From positions 6,085,501 to 6,149,500 of the forward strand of contig NC_070558.1 of NCBI RefSeq assembly GCF_026914185.1: a stretch of DNA of 64,000 bases, written 5' to 3'. This DNA is from Puccinia triticina (lineage: Eukaryota > Basidiomycota > Pucciniomycetes > Pucciniales > Pucciniaceae). Position 1 is the first letter of the stretch; each line of letters begins with the position of its first letter. A model generated the notes under the pieces. It did no database searches. It saw only the letters and a program-made list of their open reading frames with translations, and had not been told where the DNA came from. Of this stretch, positions 1-10,563 are shown one piece after another. The position numbers and the translations under genes are program-made.

Positions 1-163
1 CCCTGGCTCCTCCGTTTAACCCCCTTTTTGGGTTCATTAGAAGTAACTGTCTTCAGTTACTTTGCACTTTTACCGCGCTTTTGCTGCGCGCGCTATCGCA
101 CCGTGCTCTGTTGCCGGCGTAGCTAGAAGAGCACTCTTGCTCTTGGCATCACCAAGCCTGACA
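1..163 (+). mobile_element. 3' end of an LTR (window-truncated), inserted in a gypsy integrase
   Basis: The last 50 or so bases, ending in ...CCTGACA at 163, match the right end of the solo LTR at 33,506-34,472 (shared GTAGCTAG, CTTGGCATCACC and CTGACA blocks) in the same orientation. On the minus strand the integrase frame runs straight into this sequence and stops being recognisable, so the LTR was inserted into the integrase at 163/164. The left end and its target duplication are outside the window; GAAAG (164-168) would be the right copy if the family makes 5-bp duplications as the solo LTR does. Whether this is a solo LTR or the edge of a full element cannot be seen. Confidence 0.7.
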
Positions 164-1321
164 GAAAGATTCAATATCTAGGTTAATGGGAAGGGCGGCG
201 CGCTGCCCGAACACAAGCTCGTACGGCGAGTAGCCTGTTTTGTGCTCGGTGTAGATGCGATCCGCAAACAAAACCAGCGGCAAGAACTTGCAACAGTTCT
301 TGCCAGACTCTCCCGCTAACTTGACCAGGGCTGCTTTAAGAGGAGCATTCCCTCTCTCAACCATACCTTGCGCTTCCGGGTAATATGGCATTGAGACCCA
401 ATGTTGAAGTGGCAACGAGCCAAGCATTTTGGCCAAAGCTCCACAAAATTCTGACCCACCCTCAGTTGAGTAAGAACGCGCTAGACCAAATCACATCGTC
501 CAGTGCTCCTGCAAGAATGCGGCAACGGCCTCAGAAGTGATATTATTGAGGAACTTGGCTTCCACCCAGCCTGAGAATTCATCACGCGCAACAATGAGAT
601 ACTTCGCACCGCTAGCTTTGACGTGTACAACGTCCATTGAGACCCAACCAAACAGACTGTCTTTGCCTGTTGGGTACTGCACTTCCATATGTTGGCGTAA
701 ATCGCGCTTCTGGCAGGCTTTGCAGCTGCAGCACCAAGACTGAACCAATTTCTTGAGACCAGGCCACCAGAATTGATTGGCAGCGCGGCAATAAGTTTCT
801 GCTGTACCTTGATGCCCGAGATCTTTGTGCAAACGACGGAGGATTTTTTCCTGCTTGCCTGGAATAGTAACCACAATCCGAGGCAGCGGACTCCCTCTCC
901 TCATGAGGCGACTTCCTTGGACAAAGAAGTCTGCTGCTTTCTTCTTCAAAGCCTGGAACATAGTCAATTCCATACCCAGGGGCCGTGCCAAGGTCAGGAG
1001 ATAGTCCTCCAGATGACGCCAAAATCCCTCTTGATAACCATTGTAGCCTGGGGTGGCCCTGCCCGCGAAGGCGGACAAGGGTTGAATGAGAGGCGCTTCT
1101 TTGTTGAAGTCTGACGCGGGTGGATCTGACTCATTGTCACCTTGTGGTCTACAGGAAAGTCTGTCCGGCATCGTGAATGATTTTCCCGGACGGTGAGTGA
1201 TGTCGAAAGAAAATAGGTGGATGAACAAAACCTATTGCGTCATTGGGGCGTTGGGAAGGCTCAGCGCGTTGATCATCTGCACTAGAGACTGAGCATCAAC
1301 AAGAAGCTCAAAATGTTGTCC
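164..1321 (-). pseudogene. Ty3/gypsy RNase H end and integrase (pseudogene, 3' truncated)
   Basis: A single minus frame holds the RNase H tail (ending with HRPGKSF), the integrase zinc-binding domain (LHKDLGH then CKAC) and the catalytic core. The first Asp is in SMDVVH and the Glu region is in YPEAQGMVER. The block where the second catalytic Asp is expected reads STEGGSEF, so Asp may have become Glu. Two in-frame stops interrupt it: TAG at 1232-1234 and TGA at 491-493, the latter at a place where homologues read through. The C terminus is lost because an LTR starts at 163. The protein would insert element cDNA into the genome; this copy cannot. Confidence 0.85.
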
Positions 1322-2651
1322 TCAGAGGACAATCTGAAGCTTTTTGAGGATCCGGGCGACTCCACACAGCTTGAGTTTAGGTTGAGAGTACCGGGACTCA
1401 ACGTCAGAAAACAACAATGATTCATAAAGCGCCGGCCAATCTCGCCCATCAGCATCCGCCTGTGTGAGAACAGCCCTGGAGGCGTGGAAGCTGGAATCCA
1501 CGGCAAGCTTGAGGCGCCCCGCCTTTGGTCCATAATCCACTTTGACCAGAACAATGTCCCGCCCCACCAGGGACTTGAGTCGCTCAAAAGCTTCCGTGCA
1601 ATCCTTGGTCCAGGAAAAATCAGCATCCTTCCGTGTCAGTTGCCGGAGGGGAAGACAGATCTGAGATAACCCTGGAATGAAAATCCTAACGTACACTACC
1701 ACACCCAAAAACCCACGAGCTTTGGTAGCGTCCTTTGGGGTAGGCCATGACAAGATCTTATTCACTTTACTCTGCACCATCCAACGGCCCTCCTTGCAAA
1801 CCACATGCCCGACGATCTCCAACGCGGGCACACACGCTGCCAACTTGGTTGCTGAAACCATCAAACCCGCTTCCTTGATCTGGAACAAAACACGTGGTGT
1901 ATTCCCAGACAAATCACCTAACTCCCGGATGCCAGGACAGAACCTCTCTGTTGTAATCTGAGACTGGGCCTTTGATGCCCCCGTCGTCAATGAACACTCT
2001 GGTGTGGTCTGGAATCTTGTCCTGCAGGACCCACATCATCTGCGCCTGGTAAACGGCAACAGAGTTAGTGGCGCCCTGCGGAAGGCAAGTCAGCTGAAAT
2101 CTTCCTAAAGGGGTGTCAAAGGTGGTTAGTGGCCTGGAAATTGGGTCCAAGGCGCGCTCGTCGTAGCTACCCAGTATGTCCCCTAGCCCATAGCAGGTGC
2201 GACCCAAGAACCATTCAACAAATTAGTCTTCTGTGGCTGGAGGAACTCCAGCATCCTTGACTGTTACTCGGTTCAATGGTTGAAGATCGTGGACAATGCG
2301 GAGCTATCCATTGCTCTTCAGCACACAAAAGACCGGGGACAAATACAATGATGTCAACTGCTTGTAGAAACCGTTCCGCACTCGCTCTCAAAGGATCTTG
2401 GTATACTCGTCTAGTTTGGCAGCAGGAATAGGGATTTGCTTTTTCTGCCAAGGCTTGTGTTCAACAACCGGGATGATGTAGGGGGGGCCACGCTCTGACT
2501 CGTTGAAGGCAATCAACTGGTTATGCTTGGCTAGTACGTTATTGATGACGTTCAGCTTGTCTGGCCAGAGCCAACTGTCCGGCCCAAAATTCACTACCTG
2601 AAGGCGCTCTTTAGTGACGCGCCCCTTGGGGAAAAAAGGACCCGCCAACAA
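1322..2651 (-). pseudogene. Ty3/gypsy reverse transcriptase/RNase H (pseudogene)
   Basis: The N-terminal part (2388-2651) contains the WQKKQIPIPAAKLDEY block that precedes the RT palm. The palm follows in the same frame at 1914-2207, with LPQGATNS and the catalytic FIDDGG (equivalent to YxDD). From about 1990 the frame changes: the thumb/connection (FLGVVVYVRIF...LPLRQLTRKD) and RNase H start are read in another frame down to a TGA at 1322-1324. A second shift lies at about 2215-2388, where homologous sequence is only visible in a third frame. The enzyme would copy element RNA to DNA; this copy is broken at three or more places. Confidence 0.85.
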
Positions 2652-3928
2652 GCAGGGGAGATGTTGGTAAGGGTCTCAGGACAGAGGGAGTCTCTGAAGG
2701 GGAGGATTAAGATCTTGAGGCATTGGCTGATTGATTGGCTTGACTTTCCGGGAGACCGGTTTGTACTTTGCTGCAAACACCACATGTTTGCCAACTTTCT
2801 AGGCGCCCAAGAGCGCAGCTTGAGATTCCGCACCAAGTCCACACTGGAGCAAGCTCCACGTCCGTAGTTTGGGTAAATCCTCAAAAGGGGCCTTATCTGC
2901 ATACAAAAACCCGGACAGCGGAGAGCGGCTCACAATAGTGGCACGAGGTAGAGCTTTGACAACATTTGGAGCATCACGCCTGGAGGTGCATAATTGGAGA
3001 GAACTTACTTTTAGTCTCCAATCCCTCTGCAGAACACCTTCTTCCACCTCATCCACCCAGGCCTCTATTGTCGGCAAACATATTTTCACCTCATTGCGGA
3101 GGATTGTTAGTTTATACTTGTTAGAGAGGCTTGGAATTTTAGCCTTATTGTGGAGGGTCCTCGCGGACAAAACTAGATTAAAATCATTGCAGAGGGTTGC
3201 AGAAGACAAGACTAGTTTATCCTCATGGCAGAGCGTGAAGCCAGTGTCTTGAGGTGAAACGTCTTGACTTTGAGTTTGAGAGTTATGAAGAGAAACTGAC
3301 AAGGGATGAAGGTCCTGATTGGCAGAGCTTTTGTGGTAGAATGCAGTTTTGCTTGAAGGCTGAAAGGAACGCGGAACCAAAGAGATGCTCACGAGTGTGG
3401 CCCAAGGTAATGTTTTTGACAAGACGGTAGAATCTACCCAAGAGGTGCATACAGGGAGGGGGAACTTACTTTTAGTCTCCATTGCCCCGCGGCATACCCC
3501 TGCTGGCTGCTGCAAACGGAACGTCCGCCTTCTGAAGAGTTTGAAGAAAAGAATTGATTGAACTGGGAGATTGGAGAGCTGAAGGAACCTCAGAGATATT
3601 TTTCTGAGTTATCTTGATTTTCTTGGTGTTTTTGGGTTTGATGATCTTCAGATGAGTCGTTTGAGGGAAGTAAAGTAGATGGAACCAAATGAGAAGTGAA
3701 ATAATGGGTCTCTTGATTTGAAGCCAATCCACCGGTCGTACGTTGAGGCCCTAAATTAAGACGGCCGGCTTGCGGATCAGCTTCACTTGTAAAAAATGTG
3801 AGTCTCCCTCAGGGTCCTCTTCAAGGCGTCCACAATGAACCAGGACGCCCTTCCAACCGTGAGCTGGAAATTCTTGCTCCCATCTTCCTTTATTGAATGG
3901 GCAGAGAGTTATCTCGATGTTCCTGCCA
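2652..3928 (-). other. Degenerate gypsy protease-RT linker with repeated splice-donor-like blocks
   Basis: From 3928 to about 3750 the protease-downstream reading continues in a shifted frame (for example WEQEFPAHGWKGVLVHCGRL). Between about 3740 and 2700 open stretches exist (for example 2799-3515) but I recognise no domain. Two minus-strand blocks, at about 3010 and 3468, read GGAGACTAAAA followed by GTAAGT. They resemble the leader exon/intron junction at 6011, so this part may be a tandem or rearranged copy of the leader. No independent gene is supported. Confidence 0.5.
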
Positions 3929-5893
3929 CTAGAATCCGTAAGAATAATCTGCTCCCCAGCGGTTGAATTCCATCAAAAATGGTCGACCCAAGATGAACAG
4001 GCTGTTGGCTTGAGTGATCCAGAAATGGCAGGTCCCAACGATTGAGCGGCCCACACGGACCGGAACGTCTTCCACAATTCCAATCAACTCACAAGCTTGA
4101 TTATTGATACTGTAAACTGCCAAACTGAAGTTCATCCTTGGCAAGAGGTTCAACTTTGTTGACAAAATATCCGAGATCAGATTTAACTGCAAGCCTGAGT
4201 CAAATAACAGCAACAAGACCATTTTGCCTTCCCAAACGCTGCAGTTAAGGTACCCAAGCTGGCACGAGTAAAGGTTTGGGTCAAACTTCCCTTCCGGGTT
4301 GATTCCCTCGGCCAGAGTGCCAGAATTGACTTTCAGATATTCAGTACCAACCTCCACGCAATACCTGGAGACCCATTTCTTCACCCCATCCGAGACCGCT
4401 GGCAATACCAAACAGATCTCTCCAACAGTTATGGTCACGGGTAGATCAAAAATCCTCTTGACAAGCCAATTGACTGCGTTGGGGTGGTTGCGAGAGACCC
4501 TGCGCTCAAAGCAAACCTTTGGCTGTTGTCCTGTAGCTTTAGGGGGCGTGACAGAACAAGGAGGCTGCTCCTTTGGCGGAGAAGGCTTGGGATCTGGCTT
4601 GTTCATGATCCTATCAGAAAGCTCTGGCTCGTCTTCCCCTTGAGGTTGCGCCAGGTCCGTGGCTACGCTAGGCATCTTCCTCAACTGCCTCTTCAACTGT
4701 GTTGACGGAACCAGAGGCGCCTTGAATGGTTGAGAATACTTGTGGTGCTTCCTGCCCGCCGGATCAGACTCATGAGCTCCCGCAAATGATTGGGAGGACA
4801 CCGCTGGCGGATACCAGGGCTGCAAAGATCCGCAGCTTGCCTTATATTTGGTGGTGGCCGCGCTCAACGTTGGATGGGTTGGAGTCGGGGGTCTGGGTTC
4901 TTGCGCAGATGAAGTTGGCTGAAAAGAAGCCACAACGTGGCAGATGGGTGTACTACTGTCAAACGGGATGAGAGCACTGTTGGGAAGGAAAAAGTTGGTT
5001 CCTGGTTGTTCGACGAGGCCCGCCTCCTTATCCTTTGCAAGCTCTCGACAGCGGCCAGCCCAATGATTTTTGCGGTGGCAATAATAGCACACCAGTGGCG
5101 GCCGGTCCGTTGATGCCAAAGCCTTAGAGGGAATAGAATATATTTTCTGATCAATCTTATGTTCAAACGCCTCCAAAATCTGCAAAAGCTTGTCCATATT
5201 GGGGGCAGGTTTCAAAGATGTTGGAGCTTCCTTGGGATGGCGATCCTTGCCCATCTTCTTCATGACAGAGTTAACCTCTTGAAATAAGGGGCCAACAACA
5301 AGCTGTCTGGTCCTCAACTCCTCAAACGTGAGTGCGGTTTGCTCTTTCATCACCGCATCCACGGCGTCCTTGAGGATCTTGAAAGTCGGCAGCTTGAACC
5401 GATGATCTAGAGTAGTCACCATTGTACCATTGCAAATCAGCTTCTTTCTGATCTAGTCCTGGGTGGTGGTCAAAAACCCTTGATAATAAGAGTTTTGAAT
5501 CTTTTCCACCCAATCAATGTGCGCTTTTAAAAGCAGATATGACTGTATTGGCTCCCAAGACTGACAGAACTTCTGGTAATCCGTTGTTGAAGCCACGCCT
5601 CCCTTGGAAACCCAGTCTTCGACCAGAGCCGTCAGATCGCAAGTTGTGAACCTTGCGGTGTCCACCTGGACCATTGCAGCCTTGAGCTTAGGCCAATTGG
5701 GAGGACTGAACCCCTAGAGCGTCTCAAGGATATCCAACAACTTGTCCATTGCGAGAAACAACCAAATCTGCCGGGCCATGTCAAGCTTGGTGGCCTCATC
5801 CAGACTAACCACCATCTCATAGGTTTTGATGAACCTTTTGACCTTAGTCCCGTCGAAGCATAGCCGCTTATTTGGCGATTTGATCTTGACCAT
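3929..5893 (-). pseudogene. Ty3/gypsy Gag and retropepsin-like protease (pseudogene)
   Basis: One minus frame runs from an ATG at 5893 to 3929 (about 655 codons) and is broken only by TAG at 5714-5716 and TAG at 5453-5455. The first third is helical capsid-like Gag. A CCHC zinc knuckle (CYYCHRKNHWAGRC) follows, then a Pro/Ser-rich linker. The aspartic protease comes last, with the active-site block LLLLFDSG and the downstream ILGRPF flap-side motif. Gag packages element RNA, the knuckle binds nucleic acid, and the protease matures the polyprotein. The frame shifts at about 3930, cutting Gag-Pro from Pol. Confidence 0.85.
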
Positions 5894-6045
5894 CGCAGCG
5901 GGTTCTAGAAGAAAGATTTGACAAACGACGGGGTGCGGCTCACAGCATGGCTAGGTTGCTTTCAACAAGGTGTAGAGAAGCCCAAGAGGTGCACTAATGG
6001 AGGTGACTTACTTTGACATCTCCTTTGCCCCACGACTGAACGCAC
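5894..6045 (-). other. Gypsy leader with a candidate 61-nt intron (5951-6011)
   Basis: On the minus strand an exon-like stretch ending GATGTCAAA is followed by a consensus donor GTAAGT (starting at 6011). An acceptor CCTAG ends at 5951, giving a 61-nt intron upstream of the gag ATG at 5893. Two similar donor blocks recur at about 3468 and 3010. Splicing is inferred only from the consensus sites. A poly-A/purine-rich tract begins at about 6045. Confidence 0.4.
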
Positions 6046-6288
6046 CAAAAAAAAAAAAAAAGAAAAAAGAAAGAAAAACTTTAAGTCAATCTTGATCCTG
6101 AAACAAAGGGGGAAGGTTCCCGTAACAATATTGTTGTTGATGGATGGGCAAGAGATGACAAGAGAATGATGTGGAAAAGAATCTGAGCCAGTCCAGCCAA
6201 GATTTTGAGGTTCCAACTGATGGAAATAAAAAAAAGGAAAAGGAAAAAAAAAAAAATCATAACCGCCAAACGCCTCAAAACCACAGTG

Positions 6289-6335
6289 CAAGACTGTAAA
6301 TCTTGAGGTTGCTGGTTTGATCCCAGCTCAAGGGA
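6289..6335 (+). pseudogene. tRNA-Tyr-like 3' half (tRNA pseudogene or SINE remnant)
   Basis: Bases 6289-6305 form a perfect 5-bp anticodon stem (CAAGA/TCTTG) around a 7-nt loop CTGTAAA with anticodon GTA (Tyr). A five-base variable loop follows, then a perfect 5-bp T stem (GCTGG/CCAGC, 6311-6327) around TTTGATC, which differs from the usual TTCGATC by one C-to-T. The 3' acceptor side (TCAAGGG) has no partner upstream, and the D arm is missing. A run of A lies just before. This is a decayed tRNA or a tRNA-derived SINE, not a working tRNA gene. Confidence 0.6.
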
Positions 6336-7093
6336 CCAAATATGGAGCTCCGTCCGGTGTTAGGCCGGCGGCAGCGCTGGGAGTGGGAAAGATGTTGTGT
6401 GACTGCCCTCACCGATGGTCTGGATGAGTCTTCAGGGATTTGAGTGATAGCTTTGTGGTGGAGTGGTTTTGGGAGTTTGCCGGGGGGTTAGATCCTTGGC
6501 GGCGGTTTTGTTTGTTGGAGAATCTGGGGGGGATCACGTGAGATCATTGAAGGTGGGACTTGTCGGTATGCTGGACTTGGGATCTTGTAGACTTGTGATG
6601 GCGGATCAGAATGCCATGGGCCTCCCTTCCTCCAAGTTCTGCAAACTTGGACTCCGGGAGGCACATGTCACATGCATTTCATCATCTCCTTGCGCGCCGT
6701 GCGCGCGCACACAACACAACACAAAGAGACAAGAAAAAAAAAGAAAATAGAAAACAGAAAAACAAAACTCAGCAGAATGGAAATAGAGTAGAAAGAAGAG
6801 AAAAAAACCACAGCCTAAAATGACACAAACCAGAGAGAGGAAGAAGAGAAATAGATTAAAAACAAAAGACAGGGAATAAAACCCACAGCACAAGCTGTGT
6901 TAGGACCAAGAAAGGAAAAGGAGAGGGAATAGAGAGGGAAGTGAGGAATAAGAAAAAGGGGAGGGAGGAATGGTCTGAGAACCTTGAGCCTTGAGGGTCT
7001 TGATCGTGAGTTTTGATGAGAGTTTTGAGACTTGAGAACTGAGTCTTGGATCTTGATGGGAGCGCCAGTGAGATTTGAGAACTGAAAATTACT
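6336..7093. other. Non-coding, purine-rich low-complexity DNA
   Basis: I see no gene here. The stretch has GT-rich sequence (6400-6600), a short CG/CA run (6695-6720) and long A/G-rich tracts (6720-6980). The short open frames are by-products of low complexity. Confidence 0.6.
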
Positions 7094-7806
7094 TTGACTA
7101 CCGGTTTGACCACCACACTGCGCAGGCCTGAAGAGCCTCCTTTGTCGGGCCCACATCCTCAACTAATTGGAGCTCTTCTGTGGGCATCCAAATGCACACC
7201 ACCAGACATAGCCTTTGCAGCAAACAGGCTTTCTCAGTTCCTTCGAGACCCATCAGAATCTCACTGGAGGGCGGCAGTCAGGGTTCTTCACTACCTAATC
7301 TCAACAAAAGCACTTTTTCTCCGACTTGGAGGTTCTCTGACAGCTGCGGGTTTCTTGGACTCGGACTGGGCTGAGAATCACCACGATAGGAAATCCACCT
7401 CTGCATACACCTATTGACTGGGGGACGGCACAATCTCTTGGGAGTCTCACAAACAAGCCACAGTATTTTTATCAAGTACTGAGGCGGAATAAAAAGCAAT
7501 GTCCAACTCCTGTAAAGAAGGCATGTGGCTACAATACGTTCTCACTGAACTCAAGTTGCGGCCAAAGGCTGCCATACCCCTTCATGTTGAAAACGCCGGC
7601 GCAGAAGCCCTAGCCAAAAATCCAGAACACCACGCGCGCACCAAGCACATTGATGCCCGTTATCACTTTTTCCGCGAGTGTGTCAAGCAAGGTAAAATTG
7701 TGGTGTTACATGTCTTGACAAAAGACATGTTGGCGGACATGCTCACCAAGCCCCTTAATCAAGTCCTCCTGGAAGAACACCGCAGCCGGTTTGGAGTAGT
7801 TCAATT
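7094..7806 (+). pseudogene. Ty1/copia RNase H fragment (pseudogene)
   Basis: One plus frame gives the end of a copia reverse transcriptase (IGALLWASKCTPPDIAFA), then RNase H blocks: FLDSDWAE, the STEAE block and TKHIDARYHFFRE, ending with the LADMLTKPL tail typical of copia pol. TGA at 7415-7417 and TAA inside the STEAE...KAM block (about 7493-7495) interrupt it. Everything upstream in pol is missing, so this is the 3' end of a 5'-truncated element whose 3' LTR follows at 7872. Confidence 0.85.
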
Positions 7807-7856
7807 TTCTTCCCTTTTTCTTCTTCTTTCTTTCTTTCTCTTTTCTCTCATGTGGT

Positions 7857-7871
7857 TTTCAGCAAGGGGGG
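7857..7871 (+). other. Polypurine tract of the copia fragment
   Basis: A purine run including AGCAAGGGGGG lies directly before the TGTTGAGA start of the LTR. This is where plus-strand priming occurs in LTR retrotransposons. Confidence 0.6.
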
Positions 7872-8190
7872 TGTTGAGATTTTCAGGTTGTTTTGTGTTG
7901 TTTCTTTCTCTCTCTGCTTCCAACTACATGTACATACATTTCACTGTCTGTGACATCCATGTTTGTAGTCACCTGGAGGAGCAGACGTGGAAGGCCATTC
8001 CTCATCCTTCCACAAACTCTGCTATCACTGTGCTCTGCTGTTCCAGGTGAGTTCTTTTCTCTTTTTCATCTCTCTCTTTCTTCTCTTCTGTTTTCTTTTT
8101 CTTTTCTCTTCTCTCTGATGAAATGAATCTTATCCTTCCACAAACTCCGCTATCACTGTGTTCTGCTGTTCCAGTTGATTCATCTCAACA
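7872..8190 (+). mobile_element. 3' LTR of the copia fragment (319 bp)
   Basis: The LTR starts TGTTGAGAT and ends ATCTCAACA, a 9-bp inverted terminus, and lies right after the polypurine tract and RNase H fragment. Inside it a segment of about 43 bp (8006-8048, ATCCTTCCACAAACT...GCTGTTCCAG) is repeated with few changes at 8133-8175 next to the right end. CCCAC (8191-8195) is the presumed right target duplication; the left copy is not available because the element is truncated. Confidence 0.8.
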
Positions 8191-8883
8191 CCCACACTCT
8201 TGGAAGGGCGAGTATTGTTGATTCAATAGGCAATCTTGAATGCTTGTTGCGTCCGTTTTGTCCCATTCTTTCCCTAGAACTCAGCATTTCCAAATCAAAA
8301 CTCATCATGGGAGTTTGCTTGGCACTTGCGTGCAAGTGCCATTGCAAAATATTGTTTAAGAACCCTGGTAGATATATCCTGGAACATTAACCTCAAAACA
8401 TGCTGAAGTGAGGGATTTATGTTGAGATGATGCTCAATTGAACTTAAGGCATGTTGGAAAGGCGTTGGAGTCACCTTGAAACCAACTTTAACTTGACTCT
8501 ATGTTTTACTGGAACTATTTTATAACACATTTGAAACTGCCTTGCAAAGCAATATCAAATACTTGGCAGAAACAAGGGATTTTCCGCGAGATTGATATAT
8601 TTCAATTTATCATGTGTTTATCATAAATTTCAAAAAGCTTAATATCTGTTAGCACCATGAAAAAACTGAGGGTACTAGGTGGTAGGTGATGTGAAGCCAA
8701 CTCCAGCCTTAACTATAACCATAAACTTATGGACAAGGGGTAGAACCCCCTGATGATGACAAAGGGGCCATTGTCATTCAAGGGGAGTAATGTTGGATTA
8801 CCACTGGAATTTCAGCAAATGTTTCTGAATGTCACCTGACACCTATTCACATCAATTTTGTCATGGTGTAGTGTTTCAAAAAA
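8191..8883. other. Non-coding, no recognisable gene
   Basis: AT-rich sequence without a credible coding frame. No terminal repeat or RNA gene was recognised. Confidence 0.5.
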
Positions 8884-9440
8884 ACATGCAAATGTACATT
8901 TGTGTGACACATTCTTCAGTTGCTGAAGTTTTTGCAACATAGTTCAAGTTTCCCTTATAAGGGACCAGTACAGGGGGACAAACCTTGGATTAACCAGGAC
9001 TTGGGTATGAATTTATAAAATCTCCCTAAAATTATTTTTGTACATATTGCTAAAAATTACATACAATTTGTGAAGGTTTCATCCAAGCCCTTGGTGCTGC
9101 ATGCGCACTCAGCTTGGCATCACTTGGCACAGTGATGAAAAATTCAACACACTAGCACGCATGTGTAAATTTATGTGACATATTCTTCAGCTGCTGAAGT
9201 TTGTCACAATGGAGTTTGATTTCTGGGACAAGTCCAGGGGAGCCTCAGGTTACGTGGGGTTTGTGAATGACTTCAGATAATCTCCTCAAATGGTTTTTGT
9301 ACAGATGGATGAAGATCAGGTAAAATTTGTAAAGGATTCTCCAAAGCCCCTGGTATTTCAGGGGCGCTCTGTGTGGCATGATATGGTTGTGTGAGGAACA
9401 ATGTGTCAAACAAACGTACGTGTGTACGCTAGTGAGACAC
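8884..9440 (+). repeat. Diverged tandem duplication, unit about 280 bp
   Basis: The unit beginning TGTGTGACACATTCTTCAGTTGCTGAAG at about 8903 recurs at about 9174 (TATGTGACATATTCTTCAGCTGCTGAAG). It is followed in both copies by the same ordered blocks: GGGACNAGTCCAGGGG-like, TTTTTGTACA, AATTTGTGAAGG/AATTTGTAAAGG, and CTTGGCAT/GTGTGGCAT. The copies are considerably diverged, so the duplication is old. No coding frame is supported. Confidence 0.55.
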
Positions 9441-9560
9441 AATGTGTCAAACAAGCCTGCACATGTCACACGTTTGTGCAACAGTTGGTCCCTCAGCCAA
9501 TGCAAGCCAAATCAAAACCATAGTACCACATCAACTTCAGACCTCTCAAAGTCTCACTCC

Positions 9561-10279
9561 ACTCCATCATAAGTTTTAGCCATTATGATAGAAAAAAATT
9601 GAGGAAACCTGGCAGATTTTTGGTGCCTGCTTTGAAAATGAATATAAAAATATTTTCTGAGAAACCATCAGGGTATGAGTTTACAAAGAGGTCAAAAATC
9701 ATGATCTTCAAAACATGAGTACAGCAAAGGCAGGAAAGCTTGCTGTTTCCTTTGCCGATATTCCACCAAACACCAACCAAACACCAACCAAAAATCATTG
9801 CCGACCAGACCTGCAATACCCCCCACCTTCCACCTTCTTCCTCCATCCTCCCTCCCACTCACCCCCCCCCCCCCCCCCTCCCCCCCCCAACTTGCCCTCC
9901 CCTCCAGGCCTGACCAATTGCACCCACAAGCCAGCCCCCCAGCCAGCAACCCAGCAGCCACACACAGGATTTTTATTTTCCCGCTACCGCTACCGCTACT
10001 GGTGAGTCATGTCCCTCCCCCCATTTTTTGGCCCCACCAACTGACCATTGGGCTTTCCTTTTGCCCTTGGCCACCATCCAGCTGCCAGTCAACCTGTTGA
10101 TCAGCAGCCCACACCAAAAAAACTTTTCAGCCTCTACCAGTGAGTGATTGCCCCCCCCCTTTTTTCGCCGTATCCAACTAACCAATTGGCCCTTCCATTT
10201 GCCCTCGGCCGCCAATCCACCCGTCAATCAGCACCCAGGCAGACCTTACCAGCCACTTGCGCACCCCCACGTCCTCTAT
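9561..10279. repeat. C/T-rich low complexity with a diverged 120-130-bp tandem pair
   Basis: Homopolymer C tracts lie at 9859-9889. From about 10,003 a unit (GAGTCATG...CCCCCCATTTTTTGGCC...CAACTGACCATTGG) is followed at about 10,141 by a second, diverged copy (GAGTGATTGCCCC...CAACTAACCAATTGG). No gene is supported; open frames here are Pro-rich translations of C runs. Confidence 0.5.
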
Positions 10280-10384
10280 ACTGGAAACATTTTCCAACTC
10301 CACCTGGGGGGGAATTTGGGGGGTTTTTGGGTTTTCATTTTTTTTTTCACCTTTTTTTTCACCTTTTTTTGCTTTTTTTTTTTT

Positions 10385-10415
<31 letters not shown>

Positions 10416-10422
10416 CTCAGCA
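10280..10422 (+). repeat. Left copy of an inverted repeat pair (candidate terminal repeat of a 28-kb element)
   Basis: The order of blocks is ACTGGAAACATTTTCCAACTCC, ACCTGGGGGGGAATTTGGGGGG, TTTTTGGGTTTTCA, T runs with two CACC, a long T run, a G run, then GCTCAGCA. The same order occurs in reverse complement at 38,217-38,344. Both copies lie about 140 bp outside the nearest gene end, the transposase stop at 10,564 and the last gene stop at 38,076. Low-complexity content leaves open that this is just a common interspersed repeat. Confidence 0.5.
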
Positions 10423-10563
10423 ATTTCAGGATTCTTTTCAAATATTTTTTCTTATTTTAAAATATATTTGTATCTTAGTTGTATAATTTTTTTATCTTAA
10501 TATAGTTGTATAATTTTTTTATCATAGTAGTCAAGTAGTACATTTACCAAAAAACATAGCTAT

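Larger units (their letters stand above)
164..6045 (-). mobile_element. Decayed Ty3/gypsy retrotransposon, minus strand
   Basis: Reading from right to left there is an intron-bearing leader, gag with a zinc knuckle, a retropepsin-like protease, a reverse transcriptase, RNase H and an integrase, which is the Ty3/gypsy (Metaviridae) order. The 3' end is cut by another LTR at 163/164 and I see no own LTR at either end. The element carries several premature stops and at least two frameshifts, so it is not expected to be autonomous. The gag and protease sequence resembles gypsy families I know from Puccinia genomes. Confidence 0.85.

Noticed and set aside
477..1114. Plus-strand frames over the gypsy integrase
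   Set aside because: The minus strand has clear integrase motifs over the same bases; the plus frames have none.
164..6045. An endogenous retrovirus with an envelope gene
   Set aside because: Domain order and protein types are those of fungal Ty3/gypsy retrotransposons and no envelope-like frame exists.
6245..6335. A complete functional tRNA-Tyr gene
   Set aside because: The acceptor stem and D arm cannot be formed from the upstream A-rich sequence and the A box is missing.
9700..10250. Pro-rich open frames at 9.7-10.2 kb as a proline-rich protein
   Set aside because: They are translations of C-runs and a duplicated low-complexity unit, open in several frames at once.
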